Assembly (NCBI GenBank): GCA_963781665.1
Contig: CAWAGA010000002.1
Coordinates: 3,906,001 to 3,970,000, forward strand
DNA length: 64,000 bases
DNA from: JAJYIW01 sp963781665
Lineage (GTDB): Bacteria > Chloroflexota > Anaerolineae > Anaerolineales > Anaerolineaceae
Direction: 5' to 3'
Position numbers and translations under genes: made by a program. Positions 44,101 to 53,093 of the stretch are shown piece after piece. Numbering within the stretch: position 1 is the first letter of the stretch; the number at the start of each line of letters is the position of its first letter. The notes beneath the pieces were generated by a model. The model had not been told where the DNA came from. It searched no databases and saw only the letters and a list, made by a program, of their open reading frames with translations.

Positions 44101-46035
44101 ATGAATACTAAGAAACCTATTACCAGGCGTGAATTTCTCAAGATCGCGGGATTCCTGGCGGGGACAGCGACTTTGGCCGCTTGTTCGCCGTCAATTGCCA
44201 CCGCTATTGCTCCTACCGCATCAGTTCAGCCTACTACCGGGTCGCCAACTCAATCGACGGGTACATCTCTACCAACAACGCAATCAACTCAAGTACCAAC
44301 TCAAGCCACAACTGCTGTGCCGACAGCAACGACGGCTTCAGGCATCGTTACGCCGCAAGGGCGAACATTACCGGCCGACGCTGCTCCCCTTGATAAACAA
44401 ATATTTAATAGTTCCGCCAGTGAGCTTAAGAATTTTGACTACGCCGCGAATGTCTATGAATGCTATGGTATGAATTCGCTTTCTGAGCCGCTCATTCATA
44501 ACGATCAGAACTTTGTCATTGTACCTGCGATGGCCGATTCCTGGAAACCTGGTCCGCAAGCTGACTATTGGGAATTCCATATTCGCAGTGATGCCGTTTG
44601 GAGCGATGGCACACCGGTGACTGCCGATGACGTGGTTTATACTTGGGCGCATGCAGCTGACCCCGCCATGGCTAACCCCTTTATCTTTTTCTATTATCCC
44701 ATTAAAGGGGTTGAAGAAGTTGCCAAGGGTGGACCATCTACCTTGATTACCGATCCGAAGACAGGTGGGGTACGCAAGATCGATGATAATACTGTCCAAA
44801 TCTATGGAGAGGGACCAGATCCCAATGGCGACCCTTGCCCGTATATGCTGGGCCTGCTTTCTTACCAGGCATCTTGCATTATACCGGAACATATCGCTTC
44901 AAAAGATCCACTCCATTGGGCTGACAATTTACCACAGATTTCGGCTGGACCGTATCTATGCAGTTCCTGGAACCATAACGTCAGTATGACCTGGGACATC
45001 AATCCAACCTACAATGGTCCGGACAAACCCGGCATCCAGCATATCAACAATATCATCACAACAGCCAACACCAACATGATGTCCACCTTTTTAGGCCAGA
45101 CAATAGATATGATCCAAATCTTGGCGGCATCCGACGTGGCAACCGCCAACGCCAATTCCAAGCTTAAGGCATTGGTGCACAATTGGCCCGACTTCGAGAC
45201 GCAATATGTGCCTTTTAATACATTCATGAAGCCTTTGGATAATGCGAAATTGCGAATGGCTCTGGCGAAATCCATTGACCGAGCGACCCTCGATAGCCAG
45301 GTATTGAACAACACTTACGTACCCGGAGCAACCATGCTTCCACCAGGATTCCCGGCTTACAATAAAGACCTTGAATCCGCCCAGGCTTACGACGTGGCTT
45401 CAGCCCAGAAGCTTCTCGCAGATGCTGGCTATCCGGGTGGGAAGGATTCCTCTGGAAACCAATTGGTGCTCGAAATCACTTCGCAGGGCGGTGCTGACGA
45501 TCTAAGGGCGCCATTTTTCCAGCAGCAATGGCAGACCAACCTGGGGATCAAGATCAATATCAAAGAGGTCAGTTCAGGCGATTGGGGAACGTTACGTTCC
45601 AAGCATCAAATGCAGATGTGGTTTGGCCAATACGAATATGATTACGTCGATCCTAATGACCTCTTAACCCTGCTCTGGCACAGCGACTCGGTAACGGCAG
45701 CAGCGAATAACACACCCCTCGATCAATGGGGTGCGCCTCGCTTTCCCTGGTATGACGCCCAGTTTGACCAGCTCTGCGATCAGGCTGGTACTGAAACCGA
45801 TACGACCAAACGGATGCAGCTATATGACCAGGCTGAAACGATCCTGGTCAATTCTCCTGCTGCCGTTTTCTACGATCACCAGATTATTTCCCAGATCTGG
45901 TGGCCGTGGATCGTCGGAATTCCCGCCAACAAACTTGGCGAGGTGGCATTCCGCTGGCTGGATATCACCCAGTTCCAGATGTATGTTTCCAAGGACGTCG
46001 ACACTCTGAAGGCGCAATACAAGGGTTTAGCTTGA
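44101..46035 (+). CDS. ABC transporter substrate-binding lipoprotein, family 5 (Opp/Dpp type), system 2
   Basis: 644-aa SBP_bac_5 protein. Tat motif ITRREFLKIAGF, lipobox LAAC, then a long Thr/Pro/Ser/Gln-rich linker (residues about 30-85) that likely spaces it from the membrane. Core blocks: YWEFHIRSDAVWSDGTPVTADDVVYTWAHAADP, ISAGPYLCSSWNHN, DNAKLRMALAKSIDR. It resembles binding protein 3 more than binding protein 1 (shared GGVRKIDD, PYMLGLLSYQA, DVDTLKAQYKG end). Start ATG 44101 after GGAGG. Followed by an attenuator hairpin and permease genes, but no ATPases; it may borrow those of systems 1 or 3. Confidence 0.92.
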   Translation: MNTKKPITRREFLKIAGFLAGTATLAACSPSIATAIAPTASVQPTTGSPTQSTGTSLPTTQSTQVPTQATTAVPTATTASGIVTPQGRTLPADAAPLDKQIFNSSASELKNFDYAANVYECYGMNSLSEPLIHNDQNFVIVPAMADSWKPGPQADYWEFHIRSDAVWSDGTPVTADDVVYTWAHAADPAMANPFIFFYYPIKGVEEVAKGGPSTLITDPKTGGVRKIDDNTVQIYGEGPDPNGDPCPYMLGLLSYQASCIIPEHIASKDPLHWADNLPQISAGPYLCSSWNHNVSMTWDINPTYNGPDKPGIQHINNIITTANTNMMSTFLGQTIDMIQILAASDVATANANSKLKALVHNWPDFETQYVPFNTFMKPLDNAKLRMALAKSIDRATLDSQVLNNTYVPGATMLPPGFPAYNKDLESAQAYDVASAQKLLADAGYPGGKDSSGNQLVLEITSQGGADDLRAPFFQQQWQTNLGIKINIKEVSSGDWGTLRSKHQMQMWFGQYEYDYVDPNDLLTLLWHSDSVTAAANNTPLDQWGAPRFPWYDAQFDQLCDQAGTETDTTKRMQLYDQAETILVNSPAAVFYDHQIISQIWWPWIVGIPANKLGEVAFRWLDITQFQMYVSKDVDTLKAQYKGLA

Positions 46036-46078
46036 TTGGTTTTTGAATTGATATAGATAGCTTTTAGTTCCTGGTCCA

Positions 46079-46122
46079 GGGGAGATTTGTGAGTTTCAAT
46101 CTTCTCACAATATCTCCCCTTT
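46079..46122 (+). terminator. intrinsic terminator / attenuator after binding protein 2
   Basis: GGGGAGAT with TTGTGAG (46079-46093) pairs with CTCACAA and ATCTCCCC (46104-46119) with one bulged base, followed by TTTC. Same position as in operons 1 and 3. Confidence 0.7.
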
Positions 46123-46182
46123 CAAATCACCTGATGATGGTGGGGATATAGCCAGAAACCGGGCCTTAAAGGAAAAACACAA

Positions 46183-47163
46183 ATGGGTCGATATTTATTG
46201 ATCAGGATTGCGGGGGTGATTGCTGTCATAATTGGTGTTTCGGCGATCACTTTTTTCTTGATGCACGCCGTTCCAGGAGATCCTTTTTCGATGCAGGCGA
46301 TGCAGCACCAGGATGTCTTGCCCCCCAGTGTGGTAGCTAATTTGAATCATGTGTATGGATTGGACAAGCCGCTCTGGCAGCAATACTTGATCTATATCCG
46401 CAATGTATTTTGGGGTCCAAATTTATGGCCCCCTCAACCGCTCAATTTTGGCGATTCATTTTACAGTAGCCGTACTGTCTTGCAAATCCTGGTAGCTCAA
46501 TGGCCCTATTCTCTCGAATTAGGATTATTTACGGCCATCTTCTCAGGATTTGTGGGGCTGGTTTTGGGGATTGGCGCTGCAATTAAAGATGGATCCTGGC
46601 TCGATTTTATGGGTACAGGCGTTGCTTTATTCTGCCTGGCGATGCCCAGTTTTGTCTTCGCATTAATATTACAATTGGTTTTTGCGGTTAAATTTGGATG
46701 GGTTGCGGCAGGAGGTGTGAATTTAAATATCCTGGTCCAACCCCAGCAGTGGATCTTGCCCACGCTTGCTAATTCTTTAGGGCCGATACTTATTCTGCAA
46801 CGCTATTCTAGAGGCGCCGTATTGGACGTAAAGCGATCAAACTTCGTTCGAACCGCAAGATCAAAAGGGATGAGCGAATTTCGAATCACCTCAATTCATA
46901 TTTTTAAGAATGCCCTGACTCCAGTCCTGACCGTTGGAGGACCGGTTCTGGCCGGCTTGATAACCGGATCTTTTTTCATCGAATCAATTTTCCGGATCCC
47001 AGGAGTAGGCTTTTATTTTGTGACCGCGATTCAAAACAGGGACTATTCATTGATTATGGCAACCACGATGATCTGGACTCTAGTGATAACGGCTACTTAC
47101 CTTATAACTGATTTGTTTTACGCATTTCTCGATCCACGGGTTACTTTTACAGAGGAGACATAA
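46183..47163 (+). CDS. Opp/Dpp-type ABC transporter permease (OppB-like), system 2
   Basis: 326-aa permease with about six membrane segments. N-terminus MGRYLLIRIAGVIAVIIGVS; MHAVPGDPF; coupling loop VRTARSKGMSEFRITSIHIFKNALTPV; end FRIPGVGFYFVTAIQNRDYSLIMA. It is closer to OppB of system 3 than to that of system 1 (both share LQILxxQWPYSLELGL and GPILILQRYS). Intact, although its OppC partner is broken. Start after AAAGGA. Confidence 0.93.
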   Translation: MGRYLLIRIAGVIAVIIGVSAITFFLMHAVPGDPFSMQAMQHQDVLPPSVVANLNHVYGLDKPLWQQYLIYIRNVFWGPNLWPPQPLNFGDSFYSSRTVLQILVAQWPYSLELGLFTAIFSGFVGLVLGIGAAIKDGSWLDFMGTGVALFCLAMPSFVFALILQLVFAVKFGWVAAGGVNLNILVQPQQWILPTLANSLGPILILQRYSRGAVLDVKRSNFVRTARSKGMSEFRITSIHIFKNALTPVLTVGGPVLAGLITGSFFIESIFRIPGVGFYFVTAIQNRDYSLIMATTMIWTLVITATYLITDLFYAFLDPRVTFTEET

Positions 47164-47167
47164 AAAA

Positions 47168-48066
47168 ATGGAAACCAGTGCTCCTTATCCAGGAAAAATT
47201 AAAGCCGCAAAAAGATCATCATTTCTACTATTGGCCTGGCATCGTTTCAGCCGTAGGAAAGCTGCCCTCGCCGGATTAATTTTCATCATTTTCGAAATCA
47301 TCCTGGCAACCATTGCTCCCCTACTGGTCGACCTAAATATCATCGTCAGCCCTTATTATAATGACTATGCCGTCAGTTACCAACCGCCATCCAACCAGCA
47401 TTTATTTGGGACAGATGAATTCGGGCGCGATATGCTCAGCCGGGTTATTTTTGGGACACAGGTGTCCTACGCAGTTGGCATAGGCGCAAATGTGATTGGC
47501 ACATTACTTGGGATGATTATCGGCTCGATCGCAGGTCAGGTTGGCGGCTGGGTAGATTTTTAATCATGCGTATTATCGATATTCTCTCTTCCGTACCATC
47601 TTTGCTCTTGTACATCCTGTTAATGCTTGCACTGGGAGGCAGCCTGCTCAATATCATCCTTGCCATGTCAGTTACTGGTTGGATTGGCATAGCCAGATTG
47701 GTTAGGGGTCAGGTGCTTTCCCTTAAAAAGACTGATTATGTCCGCGCCTCCAGGGCTATGGGGGCGAATACAACTCAAATTATTTCCGCTCACCTAATTC
47801 GGAATTCACTAACGCCGGTCATCATTTCAACTGCCCTTGGAGTTCCTGGGGCTATGTTAGGAGAAGCAGCGTTGAGCTTCCTGGGGTTGGGGATTACACC
47901 GCCGACGCCTTCATGGGGTGACATGATTGGCGTCTATCAAACCTCGATTTAAGCCTGGCCGTGGCTGGTCATTTTTCCGGCTGTAGCATTGGCTTTCACC
48001 ATGCTGGCCTGGTTCCTGGTTGGAGATGGTTTGCGAGATGCTTTAGATCCTAATATCCGAGTTTAG
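47168..48066 (+). pseudogene. OppC-like permease of system 2, inactivated by a frame break and an in-frame stop
   Basis: Comparison with OppC of system 3 shows two lesions. First, the frame stops at 47563 after GGWVDF; one more T in the T5 run at 47557-47561 would restore DFLIMRIIDILSS. The frame resumes at 47566 and carries the coupling loop YVRASRAMGANTTQIISAHLIRNS. Second, a TAA at 47950-47952 stands where system 3 has CAG (Gln) in SIQAW; the frame then reads on through AWPWLVIFPAVALAF to the normal end DGLRDALDPNIRV at 48066. The nonsense change is not a homopolymer error, so real decay is likely. A product from 47566-47952 alone would lack essential membrane segments. Confidence 0.88.
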
Positions 48067-48250
48067 CAGTGAAAAACATATTAAATACCGTATCGATGAA
48101 TGTTGTGCAAATGAAGATTCCCATTTTGATGAATTAACCCACGGGCCTGCCAGCGCCTGGTGTTTTCTCAAATTGAGTTCAAACAACATTCGACAGAAAG
48201 GGGGTAAATAATTTTTCAAGCAATTTATGTAATAATCAGGGAGGGAAAAA

Positions 48251-48370
48251 GTGATTGCCTGGACCTATCTGGCAATCTATTTGTTTATTACACTATCATT
48301 TACTGAGCTGGCCTGGTGCCTGGTAAGAGATGGCTTGCGGGATGCCCTCGACCCTACCATTCAAGTTTAA
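48251..48370 (+). pseudogene. relic of an OppC permease C-terminus (second tail)
   Basis: A GTG-started 39-codon frame with a ribosome-site-like GGGAGGG. It aligns over its whole length with the last 39 residues of the OppC genes here and ends ELAWCLVRDGLRDALDPTIQV. No upstream part of the gene is present. It is followed by a promoter-like block (48392-48420) that is repeated after the third tail. Confidence 0.8.
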
Positions 48371-48391
48371 CTCATAAAACGAAAAATCACA

Positions 48392-48420
48392 TTGACAAAA
48401 ACGGCGAAAAATAGTAAAAA
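48392..48420 (+). promoter_or_regulatory. promoter-like block, orphan copy
   Basis: TTGACA (48392-48397), a 17-base spacer, TAAAAA (48415-48420). It has the same hexamers, spacing and flanks (CATTGACAAA ... AATAGTAAAAA) as 48898-48926, but no gene follows. Probably a duplicated promoter left beside relic 2. Confidence 0.5.
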
Positions 48421-48607
48421 TAGGTTGTGCTTTCTGATGACCCGAAAGGTCTTCACGAAAAATTAGACAAATAATTGAGTTTCGTGTTCAGCTGAGGGAG
48501 GGGGTGGAGTGGGGTTAATTCAGGCGATGTGGAAGAAGCCGTCTCAGGTTTTTTTTCATCTATAGATCAAGCAAGAATTAAGACTTAATTGACAAATTCT
48601 ATGCTCG

Positions 48608-48820
48608 ATGTTTGTTAAAGCTGGACTGAGCTTTTTTGGTCAGGGAATTGCCCATCAACCCCATCTTGGGGCCAGATGATCGGTGTGGTTCAGACCTGTA
48701 AAACCGCATGGCGCTCTGGTTGGTGATTTTCCCAGCTATTGTTCTGACTATCAATATGTTGGCCCGGGTCTTATTAGGAGATGGCTTGCGAGACGCGCTG
48801 GGCACCATATCAGGGTCTGA
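48608..48820 (+). pseudogene. relic of an OppC permease C-terminus (third tail)
   Basis: The DNA matches the end of the OppC genes but in several frames: MFVKAGLSFFGQGI, then WGQMIGVVQT, then ALWLVIFPAIVLTINMLARVLLGDGLRDAL. At least two frame changes and a degenerate end are present, so it is dead. With the tails at 47950-48066 and 48251-48370 it makes three permease-C ends in a row. Confidence 0.78.
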
Positions 48821-48897
48821 ACAAATCGCTACCAAAAATTGAAATTTACAAAAATCGGGAAGTCTCACTGCCAGAGTTTTATTCGTGATTAAAAGCA

Positions 48898-48991
48898 TTG
48901 ACAAATTTTCAAATAAATAGTAAAAAAGGACTCAGCATATTAATTTCCCCTTAATATCTACACGAGTAATTAGCCACTTATCCAGTATAAT
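48898..48991 (+). promoter_or_regulatory. promoter region of transporter operon 3
   Basis: A TTGACA-17-TAAAAA pair (48898-48926) and, further down, TATAAT (48986-48991) whose -35 position falls inside the LacI operator at 48957-48970. Either could start the transcript; the operator would block the second directly. Confidence 0.5.
48957..48970 (+). promoter_or_regulatory. LacI operator (single) of transporter operon 3
   Basis: TCTACACGAGTAAT, matching the operator consensus found at the repressor gene. No partner site 13 bp away is seen, unlike the other four loci. Confidence 0.62.
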
Positions 48992-49002
48992 AGAGTAACT
49001 GA

Positions 49003-49013
49003 GAAAGGAGGTG
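49003..49013 (+). promoter_or_regulatory. isolated perfect Shine-Dalgarno element (STAB-SD-like)
   Basis: GAAAGGAGGTG, identical to 37593-37603, 114 bases before the binding-protein-3 start and not followed by a gene at the right distance. Confidence 0.45.
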
Positions 49014-49127
49014 AAGAGGATCATTTAAAAAAAATAGAGAAGTCCATCTATTTTTGTTTGTTATTCAGCAAAGAACAATGTTCTATATCAACCAGATATT
49101 CCACTCAAATGCTATTGGAGGAAAAGA

Positions 49128-51020
49128 ATGAATACTGACAAATCCGTAACCAGGCGTGAGTTTTTGAAGGTGGCAGGACTAGCCGCTGGTGCGGCAACGT
49201 TGGCTGCTTGCACGCCGCAGGTTGTAACCGTTACCCAAGTCGTCCAGCAAACCGTGGTTGCCAATCAGACGCAGATTGTTGAACAAACCTCAGTCGTTGA
49301 AGTCACCCCGACGCCCATTCCGGCGATCGTAACGCCTCAAGGTAGGACGTTACCTGCCGATGCTGCGCCTCTCGATAAACAGATCCTTTACGGCGAAGCA
49401 CCTGGCGAACGAAAGAACTTCGATTATGTGCGCGATATCTATTATGCCTACGGCATGAATACCCTTTCTGAGCCGCTGGTCCATAATAATGAAAACATGG
49501 AAACCGTTCCTGCCATGGCTGAATCCTGGAAAGCCGGTCCAGAAACCCGCTATTGGGAATTTGTAATCCGCGATGGTGCGGTATGGAGTGATGGCCAGCC
49601 CGTCACAGCCGACGATGTCGTCTTTTCCTGGGCGCACGCAGCTAACCCTGCTATGGCAAACTCCCTGATCTGGTTCTATGCACCCATCAAAGGCGTTTCA
49701 GCAGTATCTGCTGGAGGAGATCCCTCATTAATTACTGATCCTAAGACTGGCGGTGTCCGCAAAATCGATGATCGCACCGTCCGTTTCTTGGGTGAAGGGC
49801 CTTCCGCCGATGGCGACCCCTGCCCCTACATGCTGGGCTTACTTTCTTACCAGGCTGCCTGTATCATTCCCAAACATATGGCTGAAAAGGATGAGCTGCA
49901 TTGGGCCGATAATTTGCCACAAATTTCGGCTGGCCCATACCTGTGCACCGATTGGCAGCACAACTCCAGCATGGCCTGGGACATTAACCCAACATACAAT
50001 GGCCCGAACAAGGCTGGTATCCAGAAATTAAGCCAGATATCTGCACCCGCTGGCTTTGATGCCATGGGGAACTGGTTGGCCCAGAAAGAAGATGCCTTGA
50101 CCAGCCTGTCTGCCGCGCAGCTAGCGGTTGTCCGCAGCAATCCTAAACTCAACCCATTGCTGCACTTCTTCAACAACTTTGAAACGCAATACCTGACACT
50201 CAATACCTTCGTGGCGCCGCTGGATAACCAGAAGCTGCGCATGGCGCTGGCAAAATCCTTCGATCGGACAATCTTATGCGCCCAGGTCTTGAACGGGACT
50301 TATGCGCCAGGGGCCACTATGCTCATGGCTGGATTCCCAGCCTATAACAAGGACCTCGAATTGGTCCAGGCTTTCGATGTCGCTGCAGCCCAGCAACTTC
50401 TGTCAGACGCTGGTTATCCAGGCGGCAAGGATGCCGCTGGCAAGCAGTTGGAGATCGAACTGACCTCTCAAGGCGGTGCTGATGATCAAAGAGCTCCCTT
50501 CTTCCAGCAGCAGTGGCAAGATAACCTTGGCATCAAGGTCACGATCAAGAAGGTCGAACCGGGTGTCTGGGGCACTATGCGCTCTAAACACCAAATGCCG
50601 ATTTACTTTGCCCAATACGAGTATGACTTTATTGATCCGGCCAACCTGTTAACTGGGCTTTTCCATAGCAGTGCCAGTGCAGCGGAAGCAAACAATACGA
50701 CTGTTGATCAATGGGGTTCAATTCGCCACGGTTGGTATAATGCCGATTATGATAAACTTTGCGACCAAGCTGGTGTAGAGCCTGATGTCGCCAAACGCAT
50801 GGGGCTGTACCAGCAGGCTGAAACAATCCAGGTAAATGCTGCCGGTCAAATCTTCTACGATCACCAGGTTATTTACCAGGTTTGGTGGCCATGGCTGGTC
50901 GGTTTCCCGGTAGACAATACAGGCAACCAGGTCTGGCGATATCTGGACATCACTGCATTCCAGATTTACGTCTCCAAGGACGTGGATACACTGAAAGCCC
51001 AATATAAGGGCACCGTCTAG
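49128..51020 (+). CDS. ABC transporter substrate-binding lipoprotein, family 5 (Opp/Dpp type), system 3
   Basis: 630-aa SBP_bac_5 lipoprotein. Tat motif VTRREFLKVAGL, lipobox LAAC, then a Q/V/T-rich spacer like that of binding protein 1. Core blocks: YWEFVIRDGAVWSDGQPVTADDVVFSWAHAANP, ISAGPYLCTDWQHN, DNQKLRMALAKSFDR; it ends DVDTLKAQYKGTV. The start is ATG 49128 after TTGGAGG. First gene of an SBP-D-F-B-C operon under the LacI operator at 48957. Ligand probably an oligosaccharide or (glyco)peptide; this cannot be read from sequence. Confidence 0.93.
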   Translation: MNTDKSVTRREFLKVAGLAAGAATLAACTPQVVTVTQVVQQTVVANQTQIVEQTSVVEVTPTPIPAIVTPQGRTLPADAAPLDKQILYGEAPGERKNFDYVRDIYYAYGMNTLSEPLVHNNENMETVPAMAESWKAGPETRYWEFVIRDGAVWSDGQPVTADDVVFSWAHAANPAMANSLIWFYAPIKGVSAVSAGGDPSLITDPKTGGVRKIDDRTVRFLGEGPSADGDPCPYMLGLLSYQAACIIPKHMAEKDELHWADNLPQISAGPYLCTDWQHNSSMAWDINPTYNGPNKAGIQKLSQISAPAGFDAMGNWLAQKEDALTSLSAAQLAVVRSNPKLNPLLHFFNNFETQYLTLNTFVAPLDNQKLRMALAKSFDRTILCAQVLNGTYAPGATMLMAGFPAYNKDLELVQAFDVAAAQQLLSDAGYPGGKDAAGKQLEIELTSQGGADDQRAPFFQQQWQDNLGIKVTIKKVEPGVWGTMRSKHQMPIYFAQYEYDFIDPANLLTGLFHSSASAAEANNTTVDQWGSIRHGWYNADYDKLCDQAGVEPDVAKRMGLYQQAETIQVNAAGQIFYDHQVIYQVWWPWLVGFPVDNTGNQVWRYLDITAFQIYVSKDVDTLKAQYKGTV

Positions 51021-51059
51021 TATTATGCGAGTACATAATACTCGGTAACAACCTGATAT

Positions 51060-51105
51060 AGTGGGGTATTGCGAGCATAAAAACTCACAATACCCCTATT
51101 TTTAA
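51060..51105 (+). terminator. intrinsic terminator / attenuator after binding protein 3
   Basis: GGGGTATTG (51063-51071) pairs with CAATACCCC (51088-51096), with an inner GAG/CTC pair, followed by TATTTTTAAT. Confidence 0.75.
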
Positions 51106-51124
51106 TCATAAAGCGGGTTTACCA

Positions 51125-52123
51125 ATGAATAAGCCGTTAATAGAAGTTAAAGGATTGAAAACGGAGTTCAGGCTGGCCCAAGGGACAGTCCACGCCGTCA
51201 ATGGGGTATCCTTCACATTAAATGAAGGGGAAGTGTTGGGGATTGTGGGGGAGTCCGGGTGTGGGAAGAGCGTGACGGCTTTGTCGATCATGCGGTTGAT
51301 CGAACAACCGGGGTACATCGTAGGAGGTGAGATCCTGCTGCACGACGATGACCGTGTGGTAGATTTGAGGAAGGTGCCGTTGGGAGACATGAAAGAGATC
51401 CGGGGGGTGAAGATTTCGATGATCTTTCAGGATCCGATGACATCTTTGAACCCGGTGTTGAATATCGGGTACCAGATCATGGAACCGTTGAAACTGCACC
51501 GGCACATGTCGGAGAAAGAAGCGGCGGATTATGCGGCCAAACTGCTGGATCGGGTGGGGATACCGGAAGCGCACATGAGGCTGAAGGATTATCCGCACCA
51601 ATTTTCAGGAGGGATGAGGCAGCGGGTGATGATAGCGATAGCGGTGGCGTGTACACCGCGCTTGCTGATAGCGGATGAGCCGACGACGGCATTGGACGTG
51701 ACGATCCAGGCGCAGATCATCGACCTGCTGCGGGAATTGAAGGATGAGCTGGGGACATCGGTGATCATCATCACGCACGACCTGGGGGTAGTGGCGGAAA
51801 TGGCAGACCAGGTAGCGGTGATGTATGCGGGGAACGTGGTAGAGAACGGCATAGCGCAAGAGATCTATGAGAATCCGCACCACCCATACACCCGGGCGTT
51901 GATGGGATCGATCCCCCGGTTGAGGTCGTGGCCGGAGCGGCTGACAACGATTGAAGGAGCCCCGCCGAGCCTGACGCAGGTGCTGCCGGGGTGTCCGTTT
52001 GAACCGCGCTGCAGCGAGCGAATCGAGCGCTGCACCCAGGAAGATCCGGAGTTAAAGGAGACGGGAGAGAAACATTATACTGCCTGTTGGGTAGCGCAGG
52101 AAGGAGTGAGAGCCCATGCCTGA
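51125..52123 (+). CDS. Opp/Dpp-type ABC transporter ATP-binding protein (OppD-like), system 3
   Basis: 332-aa ATPase colinear with OppD of system 1: Walker A GESGCGKSV, FQDPMTSLNP, FSGGMRQRV, LLIADEPTTALDVTIQ, IITHDLGV, and the C-terminal cysteine block CPFEPRCSERIERC. From about 51215 the codon use changes sharply to GGG, GTG, CTG and CGG-rich forms, unlike its system-1 paralogue, and this continues to about 53030. This suggests a different recent history from the flanking genes. Overlaps the next gene by 8 bases. Confidence 0.93.
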   Translation: MNKPLIEVKGLKTEFRLAQGTVHAVNGVSFTLNEGEVLGIVGESGCGKSVTALSIMRLIEQPGYIVGGEILLHDDDRVVDLRKVPLGDMKEIRGVKISMIFQDPMTSLNPVLNIGYQIMEPLKLHRHMSEKEAADYAAKLLDRVGIPEAHMRLKDYPHQFSGGMRQRVMIAIAVACTPRLLIADEPTTALDVTIQAQIIDLLRELKDELGTSVIIITHDLGVVAEMADQVAVMYAGNVVENGIAQEIYENPHHPYTRALMGSIPRLRSWPERLTTIEGAPPSLTQVLPGCPFEPRCSERIERCTQEDPELKETGEKHYTACWVAQEGVRAHA

Positions 52124-53081
52124 GACGTTATTGGAGACAATCGAATTATCGAAGAGTTTTCCGGTGAGGAAGGGATTCTTTGGGCAGCAGCACCTGAGGC
52201 TAAGAGCGGTAGATCGGGTGACATTAGCGATCGATAAAGGGGAGACCCTGGGGTTGGTGGGGGAATCGGGGTGTGGAAAGTCGACTTTAGGATTGACGAT
52301 CATGAGGCTGTATGAGCCGACGAGCGGATCGATCCTGTTTGAGGGGGAGGATTTTGCGGAGTTGAACGGTGAAGAATTACACCGGGCAAGGCGGAAGATG
52401 CAGATGATCTTTCAAGACCCCTTTGCATCGCTGGACCCGCGCATGACGGTCGAAGAGATCTTGTCAGAGCCGCTGAAAATCCACAAAATAGGGACGAATG
52501 ATGAACGGTTGGCAGAAGTAGACCGGTTATTGGAGATTACGGGGATGCCGGCGGATGCAGCTGAACGCTACCCGAGTGAATTTTCGGGAGGACAGCAGCA
52601 GCGGATTGGGATTGCGCGGGCGTTAGCCTTGCAGCCGAAGCTGTTGATCTGCGACGAACCGGTGTCCTCACTGGACGTATCGGTGCAGGCGCAGATATTG
52701 AATTTGCTGCGGGATTTGCAAGACCAGTTTGAGCTGACCTATATCTTCATATCGCATAACATGGCGGTAACGGCGTTCATGAGCAAGCGGATCGGAGTGA
52801 TGTACCTGGGGCAGTTGGTGGAGGTAGGGCCGAGCAAGGAGATCGTGACGAATCCGCGGCACCCATACACGAAAGCACTGATCAAAGCGGTGCCGGAACC
52901 GGAGCCGAAGCTGAAGCGGACGAAGCGACAGTTGCTGGGTGATGTACCCAGTCCGATCGACCGGCCGACGGGATGTTCGTTCCACCCGCGCTGTCCGATT
53001 GCGCAGGCCAATTGTTCTGTGGATGAGCCGAAGCTGCGCGAACTGGTTCCCGGCCATTTTGCTGCCTGTCATTACGCTTAA
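52116..53081 (+). CDS. Opp/Dpp-type ABC transporter ATP-binding protein (OppF-like), system 3
   Basis: 321-aa ATPase, the same length as its system-1 counterpart. N-terminus LSKSFPVRKGFFGQQHLRLRAVD; Walker A GESGCGKST; FQDPFASLDPRMTV; FSGGQQQRIG; LLICDEPVSSLDVSVQ; C-terminal CSFHPRCPIAQANC. Shares the G-rich codon style of the preceding gene until about its last 50 bases, after which base use returns to that of the permease genes. Confidence 0.93.
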   Translation: MPETLLETIELSKSFPVRKGFFGQQHLRLRAVDRVTLAIDKGETLGLVGESGCGKSTLGLTIMRLYEPTSGSILFEGEDFAELNGEELHRARRKMQMIFQDPFASLDPRMTVEEILSEPLKIHKIGTNDERLAEVDRLLEITGMPADAAERYPSEFSGGQQQRIGIARALALQPKLLICDEPVSSLDVSVQAQILNLLRDLQDQFELTYIFISHNMAVTAFMSKRIGVMYLGQLVEVGPSKEIVTNPRHPYTKALIKAVPEPEPKLKRTKRQLLGDVPSPIDRPTGCSFHPRCPIAQANCSVDEPKLRELVPGHFAACHYA

Positions 53082-53093
53082 AAGGATTTTACA

